DNA of 64,000 nucleotides from Neoceratodus forsteri (Eukaryota; Chordata; Ceratodontiformes; Ceratodontidae): positions 56,500,001 through 56,564,000 of the forward strand of contig JADMNL010000028.1 of assembly GCA_016271365.2 (NCBI GenBank), written 5' to 3'. The notes beneath the pieces were generated by a model. The model saw only the letters and a program-made list of their open reading frames with translations, was not told where the DNA came from and made no database searches. The position numbers and the translations under genes are program-made. Shown piece by piece: positions 21,734 to 31,764 of the stretch; position 1 is the stretch's first letter, and the number at the start of each line of letters is the position of its first letter.

Positions 21734-22686
21734 AGCATATTTCCCCAGAATCTGCCGACTTACCCACAGTCCTGGATTATACGGTCCACTTAAATAACTT
21801 GGGGCTGAGACCAGCTACCCTAAAAGTGCACCTGGCAACCATTTCTGCTTTCTTTTCAGCAGGTAAGCCCTATTCTCATTCAGCTCATCCTGTATTCTCC
21901 AAGTTTTTCAAGGGATTGCTTCACACCAACCCCCTATTCAGGGACCTGGCCCCTGCCTGGGATCTTAATATTTGCATTGCCCAGCTCATGCAACCCCCTT
22001 TTGAGCCTTTGTCTTCAGCAGAGCTTAAGTACTTGACTTGGAAAACTATGTTCTTGGTAGCCATCACTTCTGCCAGACGCATAAGTGAAATACAAGCCTT
22101 GTCAGTGGAGCCTGATTTTATCTCCTTTCATAGAGATAAGGTGGTCCTCGGGACTAACAGGAAGTTCTTGCCTAAGGTGGTCTCAGATTTCCACCTTAAT
22201 CAATCTATGTCTCTCCCTGTGTACTTCACTGACCATTCCTCCTCTGGCGAGAGGAGGCTGCACAGGTTAGATGTGAAGAGAGCCCTTAGTTACTACATAG
22301 AGTGTACCAAGGGTCACACGTTTGACTCCCTCCAACTGTTCCTCACTTATGGTGAGGTTAGTAAAGGGAAACCTGCCACTAAAAGATCCATTGCCAGGTG
22401 GATTGTCTCTTGTATCCAATGTTACTATGAAAAACTGGGTAAGGTTCCTCCCTCAGACCTGAGGGCTCACTCTACCAGAGGTACAGCTGCTTCTCTGGCT
22501 GCTGCCAGGGACATCCCTATCCTAGAGATATGTCAAGCAGCTACCTGGAAAACAGTTCACACCTTTACCAAGCATTACTCCCTGGACATCCAGGCTAGGA
22601 GTGATGCTCGGTTTGGCACAGCTGTGCTTCAGAGCCTATTTCCTAAGTTGGTTCTGTCCCTCCTCCATGGAGGTAATGCTGTGTAG
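21454..22686 (+). CDS. DIRS tyrosine recombinase, intact 410-codon frame
   Basis: Site-specific recombinase that would integrate circular element DNA. The frame is open for 410 codons; it has no upstream ATG (first ATG at 21646, MDILKAS, leaving 346 residues), and in DIRS elements this frame normally overlaps ORF2. Residues about 65-160 form the SAM-like DNA-binding domain (RATYNSKWKRFSIWC). The catalytic domain has box I Arg209 in ITSARRISEI, His339 and Arg342 in RAHSTRGTAAS, and the nucleophile Tyr375 in TKHYSLD: all four core residues are present. It lies downstream of the mosaic joint and is of the copy 2 lineage. It is the only DIRS protein in the window without a stop or frameshift. Activity cannot be judged from sequence. 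Confidence 0.88.
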   Translation: MGQTALVLTPTVLSSPPSPVSSQESQPVNLRSGESLVPKPQISQSQGLALEELKFADLHLSQGVMDILKASRKPSTRATYNSKWKRFSIWCSGKHISPESADLPTVLDYTVHLNNLGLRPATLKVHLATISAFFSAGKPYSHSAHPVFSKFFKGLLHTNPLFRDLAPAWDLNICIAQLMQPPFEPLSSAELKYLTWKTMFLVAITSARRISEIQALSVEPDFISFHRDKVVLGTNRKFLPKVVSDFHLNQSMSLPVYFTDHSSSGERRLHRLDVKRALSYYIECTKGHTFDSLQLFLTYGEVSKGKPATKRSIARWIVSCIQCYYEKLGKVPPSDLRAHSTRGTAASLAAARDIPILEICQAATWKTVHTFTKHYSLDIQARSDARFGTAVLQSLFPKLVLSLLHGGNAV

Positions 22687-22690
22687 TCTG

Positions 22691-22788
22691 CATATGTCAT
22701 AATATAGCAAGACTTCATGTTGTTTGAAGAAAAAATTACTCACCTTAGTAATGTTGTTTCTTCTAATGGAGTCTTGCTATATTATGAC
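22691..22788 (+). repeat. DIRS copy 3 ICR
   Basis: Same left-end/right-end junction arrangement as in copies 1 and 2, with CATATGTCATAATATAGC and the AAAAAATTACTCACC half. Copy 4 is inserted 30 bases further on. Confidence 0.92.
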
Positions 22789-22817
22789 CTCCCCTACCTG
22801 CCCTCTCAGAACCTTTG

Positions 22818-23001
22818 TTCAAACAACATGAAGTCTTGCTATATTATGACAGTAGCAGTTTGTCCCACCACTAGAACTGCTCCGGAGGTGAAATGGTTAA
22901 TACCATTCCAAAATAGAACTTTGAGCATGAGCTCTAAGAAGCAGCTCTATCTGTGTAATTTCAAACCTGAACTGTCAGATTCTTTACTCGCCTCAGTGAA
23001 C
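22818..23001 (+). repeat. DIRS copy 4 left ITR
   Basis: The inner block from GTAGCAGTTTGTCCC to AAAATAGAAC is the exact inverse of the right ITR block in 28268-28487. It is diagnostic of a separate subfamily. Confidence 0.92.
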
Positions 23002-23386
23002 AGTCGCTCGGAGATTTCTCCTACTGCTCGGTTCATTTCTCGGTTTAAACAGTGTTTTCTCAGTTCGATTCAACGAGAATAGTTTTATTTTAACCATAAA
23101 ACCGTTCGGTTCAAGCTCTGTCTGTAGTAATCGTAAGTAAATTAAAGGTTTTGTCTGTGTGGAACTTGTAAGTTTATCGGTTCGGTTTGAACCGATCAGC
23201 TGGGTTTAAAACTTATTAACTTTAAAGTTTAACATTTTAGAGTGGGTTCCGGTTCTTATCGGTTCTAAAAAAAGCAGATTTTATTACGGTTTTTCCAATA
23301 CCCGTGAACCACGGTTAGGAACCGATAAGGTGTCTTCACCTGGCACTGCCGTTTAAAGGGCAAGTTTTTCTGGTTAGGCTGGCATT
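23002..23386 (+). promoter_or_regulatory. DIRS copy 4 leader with candidate intron 23133-23240
   Basis: Donor ATC|GTAAGT at 23133 and acceptor AACATTTTAG ending at 23240 (108 nt). The stem CTTATCGGTTC / GAACCGATAAG is perfect. The inner palindrome is CCGTG-AAC-CACGG, where the loop changed but the stem is kept. Confidence 0.55.
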
Positions 23387-24972
23387 ATGTCTGAGAAACC
23401 CAAAGAAAAACCGTGCCAACTGGGTTTCAACACTGTGATGTCTGTGGGGAAGTCTTTGCCAAGGCTGACCCACACACCACATGTGTCTGTTGTCTGGGGT
23501 TTGACCACCTCCAGTCAGACTGCCAGATATGTAAGAATTTCCCTGCAGCCACCCTGGAAAAGAGATTGGGCAGGCTCAGGGAGCGAGAGCTAAAAGTCCA
23601 CTGACCGGATGGCCAGCCTGGTTCGGTGCTAACCGAACGGAGGAGTGCCCTCTGACCAGAGGCGAGACTTCCTCGGGCAAAAAGAAAGCTGGTTCTGAGG
23701 AACCAATTCCAGTAAAGAAAACAAGAAAGTCAGCAGGTTTGGGTCCAAAACCCTTCTCCAACTGCTGCAGAGATAGCAAAAAGCCATACAAATTGTCCAG
23801 TCACTGTCTCAGGTTCCGTCTGACGCCACTATTTAGCAAAAGGTCAGTTCGTCCGGTTCCAGTGGTTCAGGAATATGATGTTGAGAATTTTATGAACCAG
23901 AGGAGGGGGAGGATGATTATGAACAGTATGAATGTGGCTGGGAAGGTCTGGGTGTGCCCATTGAACCGGACATTTCCCCAGGCAGACCTCTAGAATCTCC
24001 CCCTATGCTATCTGAATCCCCATCTCATTTTATGTTTTACCAAAAAGTTGCTGAAACCCTCCAGCTTCCCTTGGAAGAAGCTGTGGATGAGCAAGAGGAG
24101 CCTGATTTTGTAGAAATGATGGATATTCCAGAGTCTAGGAGATTGTCTATTCCTTTGCATAAGTCTTTTAGGAAGCAAACAATAAAAATTTTAAAGCTCC
24201 TAATTCTGTGCCTCCTGTAGATAAAGCGATGGACAGAAGGTACACATTGTCAGATCCTGATACAGAATTCCTTTCTCAGCAATGCAGTCATGTTGGGGTA
24301 GTTCAGGCTGCAGCCTGTGATAAAACTAATATCCCCTGGCTTCACATCCTCCTGACAAGGATTCCAGGAAGATTGATGCCATGGCAAAAACATATGGCAG
24401 CCTCTCTGGGACTCAGACAAGCAAATTATATGGCTTATGTAGCTAGGTATCAGAAATCTAGATGGGATACTGTTATGGAATTAGCCAAGCAAGCCCATGG
24501 CCAGCTGGCTAGTGAACTAGAACAGGTGGCTGCTGATGGCATTGAGGCTTCTAAAGGTACAGTTTCATGCTGCTGTGGATGTTAATGATGTTTCCTCTAG
24601 GGTCATGGCCACATCTGTAGCTTTTAAGTGGGTTGGCCTGGCTCAGGTGTACTAGTCTGTCTGGGATACCCAGACTAAGGCTATGGATTTTCCTGTGGTG
24701 GGAAATTCTCTGTTTGGGGAGCAGACAGAAATTACATGAAAAAGATGGATGAATATAGGACTACTTACAAAGTGCCCAAGCTGAGGCGGCAAGCCACTCC
24801 TCAGAGGCATACCCCCAGGGGTAGGGGTAGGCCTTTTCACAGGCCTTTTTACCAGACTCAGGCCTCCTCTGCCTATGCTCAGAGGGGCTTCTTCAGAGGC
24901 AGAGGCAGACGAGGGGTGGGCAGGCCTGCTCCCACCCCTCAGCCTAAAGCTCCTGCTAAGCAGGCACCCTGA
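23387..24972 (+). pseudogene. DIRS ORF1, Gag-like protein (decayed)
   Basis: ATG at 23387-23389 (MSEKPKEKP). A lost A in the first A-run shifts the frame; the zinc-binding array FQHCDVCGEVF, HTTCVCC, CQIC is readable in the neighbouring frame (23413-23604). Several more frame changes follow. SESPSHFMFYQK, QQCSHVGVVQAAACDK and the Arg/Gly-rich tail TPRGRGRPFHRPF are recognisable, ending at TGA 24970-24972. Confidence 0.82.
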
Positions 24973-26790
24973 TGGGGTGCCCATGGCCGATTCTCCTTTA
25001 CTGGTAGGGGGCAGGCTGGCTTACTTCAGTCAGAACTGGGCTTCTTTAACCTCAGACAAGGGGGTTCTGGAAGTAGTAAGCCAGGGTCTGGTTCTCAGCT
25101 TCAAAAAGTTTCCCAAGTTGAGAACCAGACTTTTTCTACCTGCAAGTGCTTCAGAGACCCTTGCTCTGGAAGCAGAGGTCTCAACCCTGTTGGCTCTCAG
25201 AGCAGTGGAAAAGGTTCCTCCCCTGCACCAGGGCAGGGGTCTGTATTCCAGATACTTCCTTACCCCAAAAAAGACAGGAGAATGGCGGCCCATATTAGAC
25301 CTCAGATATCTGAACAAGCATCTTTTGAAACCAAAGTTCAAAATGGTAACTCTGGCAATGATTTTACCCTCCCTAAGGCCAGGGGACTGGTTAGCCTCCC
25401 TGGACCTCAAGGATGCCTATTTCCGTCCTAATCAGAAGCTCCCATGAAAGGACCTCAGATTGAACAACCCTCAGGTCATTACCAGTTCAGAGCAATGCCC
25501 TTGACCTTACCTCTGCCCCAAGGGTATTCACAAAGTGTCTAGCAGTGGCTCACTTAAGGAGGCAAAGGATTGCTGTTTTTCCCTATCTAGACGATTGGCT
25601 CATTGTAGGCCAGTCCCCAGAACAGGTAAAATCTCACCTGCAAGTTACCCAGCAGCTTCTCACCTCCCTGGGCTTTCTGCTAAATCTACCAAAGTCGGTT
25701 CTGGAACCAGTCCAGGTACTCACCTTTATAGGGGCAGAGTTGGACACAAAGCTAGCCAGAGCTTTTCTTCCCTTAGAAAGGGTGGCGAATTTAGTGACTC
25801 TGGCCTCCTCCTTCACCCTGCAGGTCTCTCGACCAGCAAGACACTTTCTGCAGCTCCTGGGACACATGGCTGCATCCACAGCTGTTGTGCAGGAGCAAGA
25901 TTTCAGATGAGAGACATTCAGTTTCACTTGAGAACCTATTGGTCTCAGAGAAGAGACCCCCTTTCCAAGTTGGTCCCAGTGACTCGAACCTTGATCCAGG
26001 CCCTCCAGTGGTGGCAGGATCAGAGCAATTTAAGATTGGGGTCCCCCTTCATTCCCCCTGCTCACAATTTGACTCTCACTACAGATGCTTCCCTTCTGGG
26101 TTGGGGAGCCCACATGGGCGACCTTTCCACTCAGGGAGTGTGGTCCCCTCGGGAATCTCTGCTCCACATCAATTTGCTGGAACTCAGAGCTGTCTTTTAG
26201 CTCTTCAAGCATTTTCTGCATCTGTCCACAACAAGGTGATACAAGTCAGAACAGACAACATCACAACAATGTAGTACATCAACAAACAGGGGGCACTCAG
26301 TCTTGACCTTGTGCACGAGACAATGAAGTTGTGGTCTCTGGCCTATTCCTGAACACTTCCCTCTTAGCAGTTCATCTTCAGGAAGGATAATGTCCTAGCG
26401 GATGCTCTCAGCAGGATTTCCCAGGGCCATCACAGAATGGTCCCTGGATCCTCAAGTGCTGGGGATAGTCTTTGCCAGATGGGGCACCCCTCAGATAGAT
26501 CTTTTTGCAGCCCCAGACAATCACAAACTTCCTCTGTTCTGTTGCAGGCCTCCAGTGTTGGGCTCAGTCCCTCTGGATGCCCTTCTTCTGGATTGGGAGG
26601 GGAAGTTTCTTTATGCTTTCCCTCCCTTCCCTCTCCTATTCAAAGTATAGTCAAAATCAGATCTCAGCCTTGCAGGGTGATTCTGATTGCCCCGGATTGG
26701 GCCAGGCAGCCCTGGTACCCACTCCTTCTGTCACTGACAATCCATCTTCCCTTTGCCTCCCCAGGATTCACAACCTGTTAACTTGTGCCC
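24971..26790 (+). pseudogene. DIRS ORF2, RT-RNase H (several frameshifts)
   Basis: The N-terminal half is open to 25447 (LDLKDAYF). The frame breaks there and again at about 25500, resuming at 25545 with YLDD (25584-25595). RNase H pieces LTTDASLLGWGAH, NLLELRA, VRTDN and the C-terminal IDLFAAPDN and YAFPPF are in different frames, separated by 1- to 2-base losses and an in-frame TAG around 26200. All lesions are small; no large part is missing. Confidence 0.85.
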
Positions 26791-27876
26791 AGGAAGGGTT
26801 TGGTATCTGGACCTCAAATCCTCAACCTCAAGGCCTGGCTCTTGAGGAGTTAGAGTTTGCTGATTTACACCTCTCTCAAGGTGTTCTTGAAATCTAAAGG
26901 CTTCCAGAAAGCCTTCCACTAGGGCTACTTATAGTTCTAAATGGAAAAGGTTTTCCATTTGGTGTGCTGGGAAAAATATTTCCCCAGAATCTGCTGATTT
27001 GCCCATTGTATTAGACTACATGGTCCATCTTAATTCCTTGGGTCTCAGACCAGCTACCCTGAAAGTCCATTTGGCAGCTGTATCTGCTTTTGTGTCAGCA
27101 GGAAAGTTATCCTCTCTTTCCACTCACCCTGTGTTTTCCAAGTTTTTTAAGGGATTACTTCATACTAATCCACCCTTTCGGGAACCGGCCCCTGCCTGGG
27201 ACCTTAATGTTTGTATTGCCTAGTTAATGCAACCCCCTTTTGAACCTCTCTTTTCTGCAGAGCTTAAGTATCTAACTTGGAAAACTGTTTTTCTGATGGC
27301 TATCACTTCTGCTAGATGCATAAGTGAGTTACGAGCCTTGTCAGTGGAAACTGACTTTATTTCTTTCCACAGGGATAAGGCAGTCCTTAGGACTAATAGG
27401 AAGTTTTTACCTAAGTTAGTTTCAGATTTCCATCTTAACCAATCTATCTCCCTACCAGTATTTTCACTGATCACTCCTCTTCTGATGAGAGGGTTGCACA
27501 GCCTGGATGTTAAGAGGCTCTTAGTTACTATAGGCGTACCAAAGGTCACAGGTTGAATCCTCAACTTTTCCTTACCTATGGTGAAGTTGGGAAAGGCAAA
27601 CCTGCGACTAAGAGATCAATTGCCAGGTGGATTGTCTCTTGTATCCAATTTTGTTATCAGAAACTGGGCAGAGATCCCCTCTGGCTTGAGGGCTCATTCT
27701 ACCAGGGTACAGCTCGTCTCTAGCTGCTGCCAGAGACATCCCTATATTAGAGATATGCCAGGCTGCTACTTGGAAAGCAGTACACACACTTTTACCAAGC
27801 ATTACTCCCTGGATGTCCAGGCCAGGAGAGATGCTCGGTTTAGCACAGCAGTTCTTCAGAGCCTATTCCTAAGTAG
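26790..27876 (+). pseudogene. DIRS ORF3, tyrosine recombinase (broken, Arg to Cys)
   Basis: The DNA-binding part (RATYSSKWKRFSIWC) and catalytic part are present over several frames (26999-27223, 27227-27556, 27578-27928). Box I reads ITSARCISEL, with Cys (TGC 27317-27319) in place of the catalytic Arg. Box II is damaged (RAHSTRVQL). The nucleophile remains in TKHYSLDVQ. Confidence 0.82.
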
Positions 27877-27913
27877 GTTCTGCCCCTCCTCCATGGAGGT
27901 ACTGCTGTGTAGT

Positions 27914-28013
27914 CTGCTACTGTCATAATATAGCAAGACTTCATGTTGTTTGAAGAAAAAATTACTCACCTTAGTAATGTTGTTTCTTCTAATGGAGTAT
28001 TGCTATATTATCA
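27914..28013 (+). repeat. DIRS copy 4 ICR
   Basis: Starts CTGCTACTGTC, the exact inverse of this copy's own left end (GACAGTAGCAG), where copies 1-3 have CTGCATATGTC or similar. The second half mirrors the right terminus. Confidence 0.92.
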
Positions 28014-28272
28014 CCTCCCAGCCTGCCCCTCTCAGAACTTCTACTTGGGTGGGGTGCGGGCAACTTAGTGTGGGCACTATTTTATGCCCTTTAGCTTCTC
28101 CCCTTTGGGAGTTTTGGGGTGTGTTTTATTATACTGTTGTTTTATTCTCATGTTGTTAGAATTGTGTTAGTAGTTCTGGTCCCCTGACTTGAGTCTTGGG
28201 TGTTGGGACCAGCAATGGTTGTTAATATTTAGGTAGCCATTTGGCTAGTGTAGGTTACAGCTTCCACACAGA

Positions 28273-28487
28273 CCTTAGTGAGTTTTTGCTCATAAAGATC
28301 TGACAGTTCAGGTTTGAAATTACACAGATAGAGCTGCTTCTTAGAGCTCGTGCTCAAAGTTCTATTTTGGAATGGTATTAACCATTTCACCTCCGGAGCA
28401 GTTCTAGTGGTGGGACAAACTGCTACTGTCATAATATATAAGACTCCATTAGAAGAAACAACATTACTAAGGTGAGTAATTTTTCTT
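28273..28487 (+). repeat. DIRS copy 4 right ITR
   Basis: Inverse of 22818-23001 plus the right-specific tail ending AATTTTTCTT at 28487. DNA of copy 3 resumes at 28488 with TTGGGATGTGGG. Confidence 0.92.
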
Positions 28488-28680
28488 TTGGGATGTGGGT
28501 GGGCAGTGCAGTGTTGGCATAGTAGATGCCCACCTTGTTTTCACCCATCCTTTTTGGGGTGAATTGGTGTTGTGTTTTCATTTTTGGGTCTCCTGACTTG
28601 AGTCTTTGTTTTGGGACCAAAATGTGTTGTTATGTTTAGTAGCCAGTTGGCTAGTGTAGGTTTACAGCTTCCACACAGAA

Positions 28681-28887
28681 CCTCAGTGAGTTTAGCTCGT
28701 AAAGATCGCGGTTTGAGTTTGAAGAACAGAGTTTCAACCGAGCTCGAGCTCAAAGTTCCATGCCTGGCATGGAAAGTTAACTCTTTCACCTCTGGAGCAG
28801 TTCGAGGTTGGGACTGACTGCATATGTCATAATGTAGCAAGACTCCATTAGAAGAAACATCATTACTAAGGTGAGTAATTTTTTCTT
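28681..28887 (+). repeat. DIRS copy 3 right ITR
   Basis: Copy-2-type right ITR with the same junction to flanking DNA (TCTGTTCATAGGAAAG). It has small gaps relative to copy 2, such as GATCGCGG for GATCTGACGG. Confidence 0.88.
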
Positions 28888-28955
28888 TCTGTTCATAGGA
28901 AAGATGTTTTGTCGTCTTCTGATGAAACTCTTTTGATGGCGATTCAGGTGTAAGA

Positions 28956-29195
28956 TCATTTTGGAAGAAGCTCCCGGTGGTAAATGTCCCAGCAATGCCA
29001 CATGATTTGCTCCAGAAAGCTCTTCAGTAACTCTTGGAAGATTTGTACTCGGGACTCTGCGTTGTACGATGGCTTAGAAAAGATGTTAAAGCTTACAAGA
29101 ACTGAAATTATAAGCAATACTGCAACCATCACGGCCAGCATTCTGGAGTAAAAGGACTGTCCACTCCACAGCATCTTCAGGTCAAACAGATTTCT
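28956..29195 (-). CDS. Second copy of the candidate membrane-protein exon
   Basis: Same 79-codon frame as at 14138-14378, still open from the acceptor-like GTTTTGCAGTAG (minus strand) to the stop at 28958-28956. The transmembrane stretch reads MLAVMVAVLLIISVLVSF and the end IMWHCWDIYHRELLPK is unchanged. Amino-acid differences from the first copy are few (for example SDLK to FDLK and SGRS to SGQS). Even though this part of the window is rich in 1-base gaps, the frame has none, consistent with a coding origin. Its protein family is unknown to me. Confidence 0.48.
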   Translation of the reverse strand, partial: RNLFDLKMLWSGQSFYSRMLAVMVAVLLIISVLVSFNIFSKPSYNAESRVQIFQELLKSFLEQIMWHCWDIYHRELLPK

Positions 29196-29444
29196 ACTGC
29201 AAAACAACATTAAAAGCATGTCATGTAAGTCTATTTCAAAGTGCTAATAAAGCCCTAACCTCTTATGTAAATTACCCCCCAATATTACATACCGTATTTG
29301 CTTAAAGTGAGAAAATGTAGCTGGAGTAAGAAATCATAAAAGCTAGACAAACTACTTAATTAGTAAGGTTCCTTGACCCTGATGCAACCGTTAGCCCCCC
29401 TCTTTAGATAATATAAGTAAGCAATAACCCATGACAGAATGTGC

Positions 29445-31577
29445 TGTTATTAGAAACACGAAACATACAAATTGTTTTCAGAAAAGGACTGCTAGGCCCA
29501 TTCAGCCTGCCCAAAGGCCCTCTACATTGTATGTGACCCCTGACCCTATGTGATGAATGGCTTTTCATTACTCCCTCCCACCACTCTGTGGCTTTCCTTG
29601 TGCCTGTTCCATGCATGCTTAAACCCCTCCTCTGTGCTTGCCCCCACTTTCTCCTGGGGCAGACAATTTCAAGTGTCGACTACCATTTCTGTGTAGGAAA
29701 ACTTCCTCACATTACCTCTTAATCTACTCCTTTCCAATTTCATATTGTGCCTCCTTGTTCTAGTACTTTTTCTACATTGGAAAAGATTCCCCACCTGCAT
29801 TTTGTTTATGCCCTTAAGGTATTCAAAAGTTTCAATCAAGCCCCCCACTGTCTCCTCCCATCCAGTGAGTACATATTGAGGTCCCTTAGTCTCTGCTCAT
29901 ATGTTTTGTGGTGCAAGCCCTGCACCTTCTTTGTTGCCCTTCTCTGGATAGTCTCCACCTTATCTATGTCCTTGCACAGGTGTGGCCTCCTGCACTGCAT
30001 GTAGTACTCCAGGTGAGGCCTTATCAATGTTTTGTACAATGGCATCTTTCACTGTGTACCTATAAAATGCCTTCTTCTCTTTGTTTACAGACTGTGCTAA
30101 GCCCTCTTCTGTCTGTGCCTTCACCCTCCTAACAGCCTCGTTGCTTCCTTAGACATTCAGGATGCACCTCCTGTCCTCCTCCTTTGGCTGCCCTTATATT
30201 TCCTGAAACTCAGCCTTTTAGCCTGGACTTTGTCTCCCACCTCTTTGAAGAACCATAGTAGTTTCCTTCTTCTTTTCCTTTGGCCACTATCTAACGCATT
30301 TGTTTATCTCCACTATGGCTCCTTTCAGTTTCTCCCATTGTTCTTCCACCCCCTCTATTATCTCTCCCTTACCCAGGACTGCTTGTATACATCTACCCAT
30401 TTCAGTGAAATCCACCCTCCTGAAATCTAATGCTCTTGCCCTTATGTGGCTTAATTGAGTTCATTCTATGTTGAACCACACCATGTTGTGGTCACTGGAC
30501 CCCAGCTGCCCTTCCACCTGTATTTCTTTGACTCTGTTCCCATTGGTCCATACCAGGTCCAGAACTGACTTGTCTCTTGTTGGCTCATACACCAGCTGCC
30601 TGAGTCCAACCCCCTGCATGGATTCAAGGATGGCTGTGCTTCTGGCTGAAACAGCCATCTCGGTGGCACAATCCACATCCAACATACTGAAATCCCCCAG
30701 TTGCAGGATTTTGGCTTTAGCTGCTATGTCATGTATGTTCTCCACTAGTACCCTGTCTACGTCCTTCCTCTGTAACGGAGCTCTATAGATCACCTCTGTG
30801 CAGATTACTGTTCTATTCCCTGGCTCCAGGATGACCCACATTATCTCGGCCTCCCTCTGTCTTTCCTGAACTTCTATAGGCTTTATACCATCTCTGTATA
30901 GGGTCACTCCCCCCACCCTTTTTACTCTCACTTTCCCTCCTGAACAGTGTATAGCCTTGTACATTGACTTCCCAGCCACGATTGGCAGAGCACCATGTCT
31001 CTGTTATTGCTGCTGGGTTAAGGTCTGCATCTGCCAACAAAGCCTCCGGTCTGGAACCTTATTTCCAAGGCTACAGGCATTTGTTAGCATGATCTTCCAT
31101 GCTTTACAGTCTGCCCTTGCTCTCCCTCTCCAGCGTCTTCCCCCCACTCTGGTTTCCTTTTCTATGTGCTCTTGCCCCCCTTTTATCACTCATTATATAT
31201 TCACCTGCCTGCCCCTCACTACCTGCTTTAGCTGTTCCTGTAGTCAACCTAATTTTCTGCATGTTCCCATGAGGGGAGAGGGGTGTTCCTAAGCCTCCTG
31301 ACCCTCCTGTCTCTCTCCCTTGGCCAGTTTAAATGCTCACAACTGAAGCATTTAAACATATTACAAAGGACCAAGGACTCCTTCTCGGACAGATGCAGGC
31401 CATTCTCCTTATATAAGTTTGCATCTGCCCAGGTCAGGCCCCAGTTCCCTATGAAACCAAAACCCTCCCTCCTCCACACCAATCCAACAGCCAGGAGTTG
31501 AAGGTACGGATGTGGAGTGCCTAGCTTCCCCTGTGCCCTAGACAGGTAGCAGCTCTGAGAATGAGACAGAGCATATT
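29445..31577 (-). mobile_element. CR1 LINE lacking its RT core (flank copy B)
   Basis: Same CR1 as 14634-16770 with the same internal RT deletion: C-terminal LIRPHLEYYMQC (29836-30045), endonuclease frame ending SSDHNMVWF (30461-30979), NPAAITETW block (30813-31040), ORF1 esterase piece with NGLHLSE (31249-31482). Its 5' part is removed by the insertion or breakpoint at DIRS copy 5. Confidence 0.78.
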
Positions 31578-31764
31578 TTCAAACAACATGAAGTCTTGCT
31601 ATATTATGACATATACAGTATAACCCCAGGTTAGAACTGCTCTGGAGGTGAAAGAGTTAACTTTCCATGCAGGGCATGGAATCTTGAGTGCGAGCTTTGT
31701 TGAACACACTGTCTGTTATAGCTCAAACTTAAACAGTCAGATTCTTTACTCCGCCTCACTGAAC
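31578..31764 (+). repeat. DIRS copy 5 left ITR (unpaired)
   Basis: Similar to copy 2 but with its own variants (ATATACAGTATAACCCCAGG). No right partner exists in the window. Confidence 0.85.

Larger units (their letters stand above)
22818..28487 (+). mobile_element. DIRS-type retrotransposon, copy 4 (nested, distinct ITR subfamily)
   Basis: Complete 5.67-kb element inserted into the spacer between ICR and right ITR of copy 3. Comparison with the uninterrupted spacer of copy 2 (CCTTTGTTTTGGGATG) gives the empty site: CCTTTG + element + TTGGGATG, with TT on each side and no longer target duplication. Its ITRs differ from copies 1-3 (GTAGCAGTTTGTCCCACC), yet left and right agree base for base over some 68 bases. 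The ORFs are more broken than those of its host, mostly by 1-base losses. Confidence 0.94.
17245..28887 (+). mobile_element. DIRS-type retrotransposon, copy 3 (mosaic, host of copy 4)
   Basis: Runs from TTCAAACAAC at 17245 to the right terminus at 28887 and is interrupted by copy 4 (22818-28487). Without copy 4 it is about 5.97 kb, some 297 bases longer than its sisters, because at about 21436 it jumps back and repeats the ORF2/ORF3 overlap. Upstream of the jump it resembles copy 1; downstream it is close to copy 2, including the DNA beyond the element. It is best explained as a recombinant of two DIRS copies. Confidence 0.9.
21437..31577 (+). repeat. Duplicated segment, copy B (interrupted by DIRS copy 4)
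   Basis: Counterpart of 12287-16770: DIRS ORF3, ICR, right ITR, exon candidate and RT-less CR1 in the same order. Relative to copy A it shows many 1-base deletions in homopolymers (for example GCCTCGTTGC against GCCTTCGTTGC). It is cut by the left end of DIRS copy 5 at 31578, at a point equivalent to about 16770 in copy A. Confidence 0.85.

Noticed and set aside
619..28887. Spaced repeats resembling a CRISPR array or tandem gene family
   Set aside because: The repeats are 5.6-kb retrotransposon copies in a vertebrate-type genome; spacing and content do not fit CRISPR.
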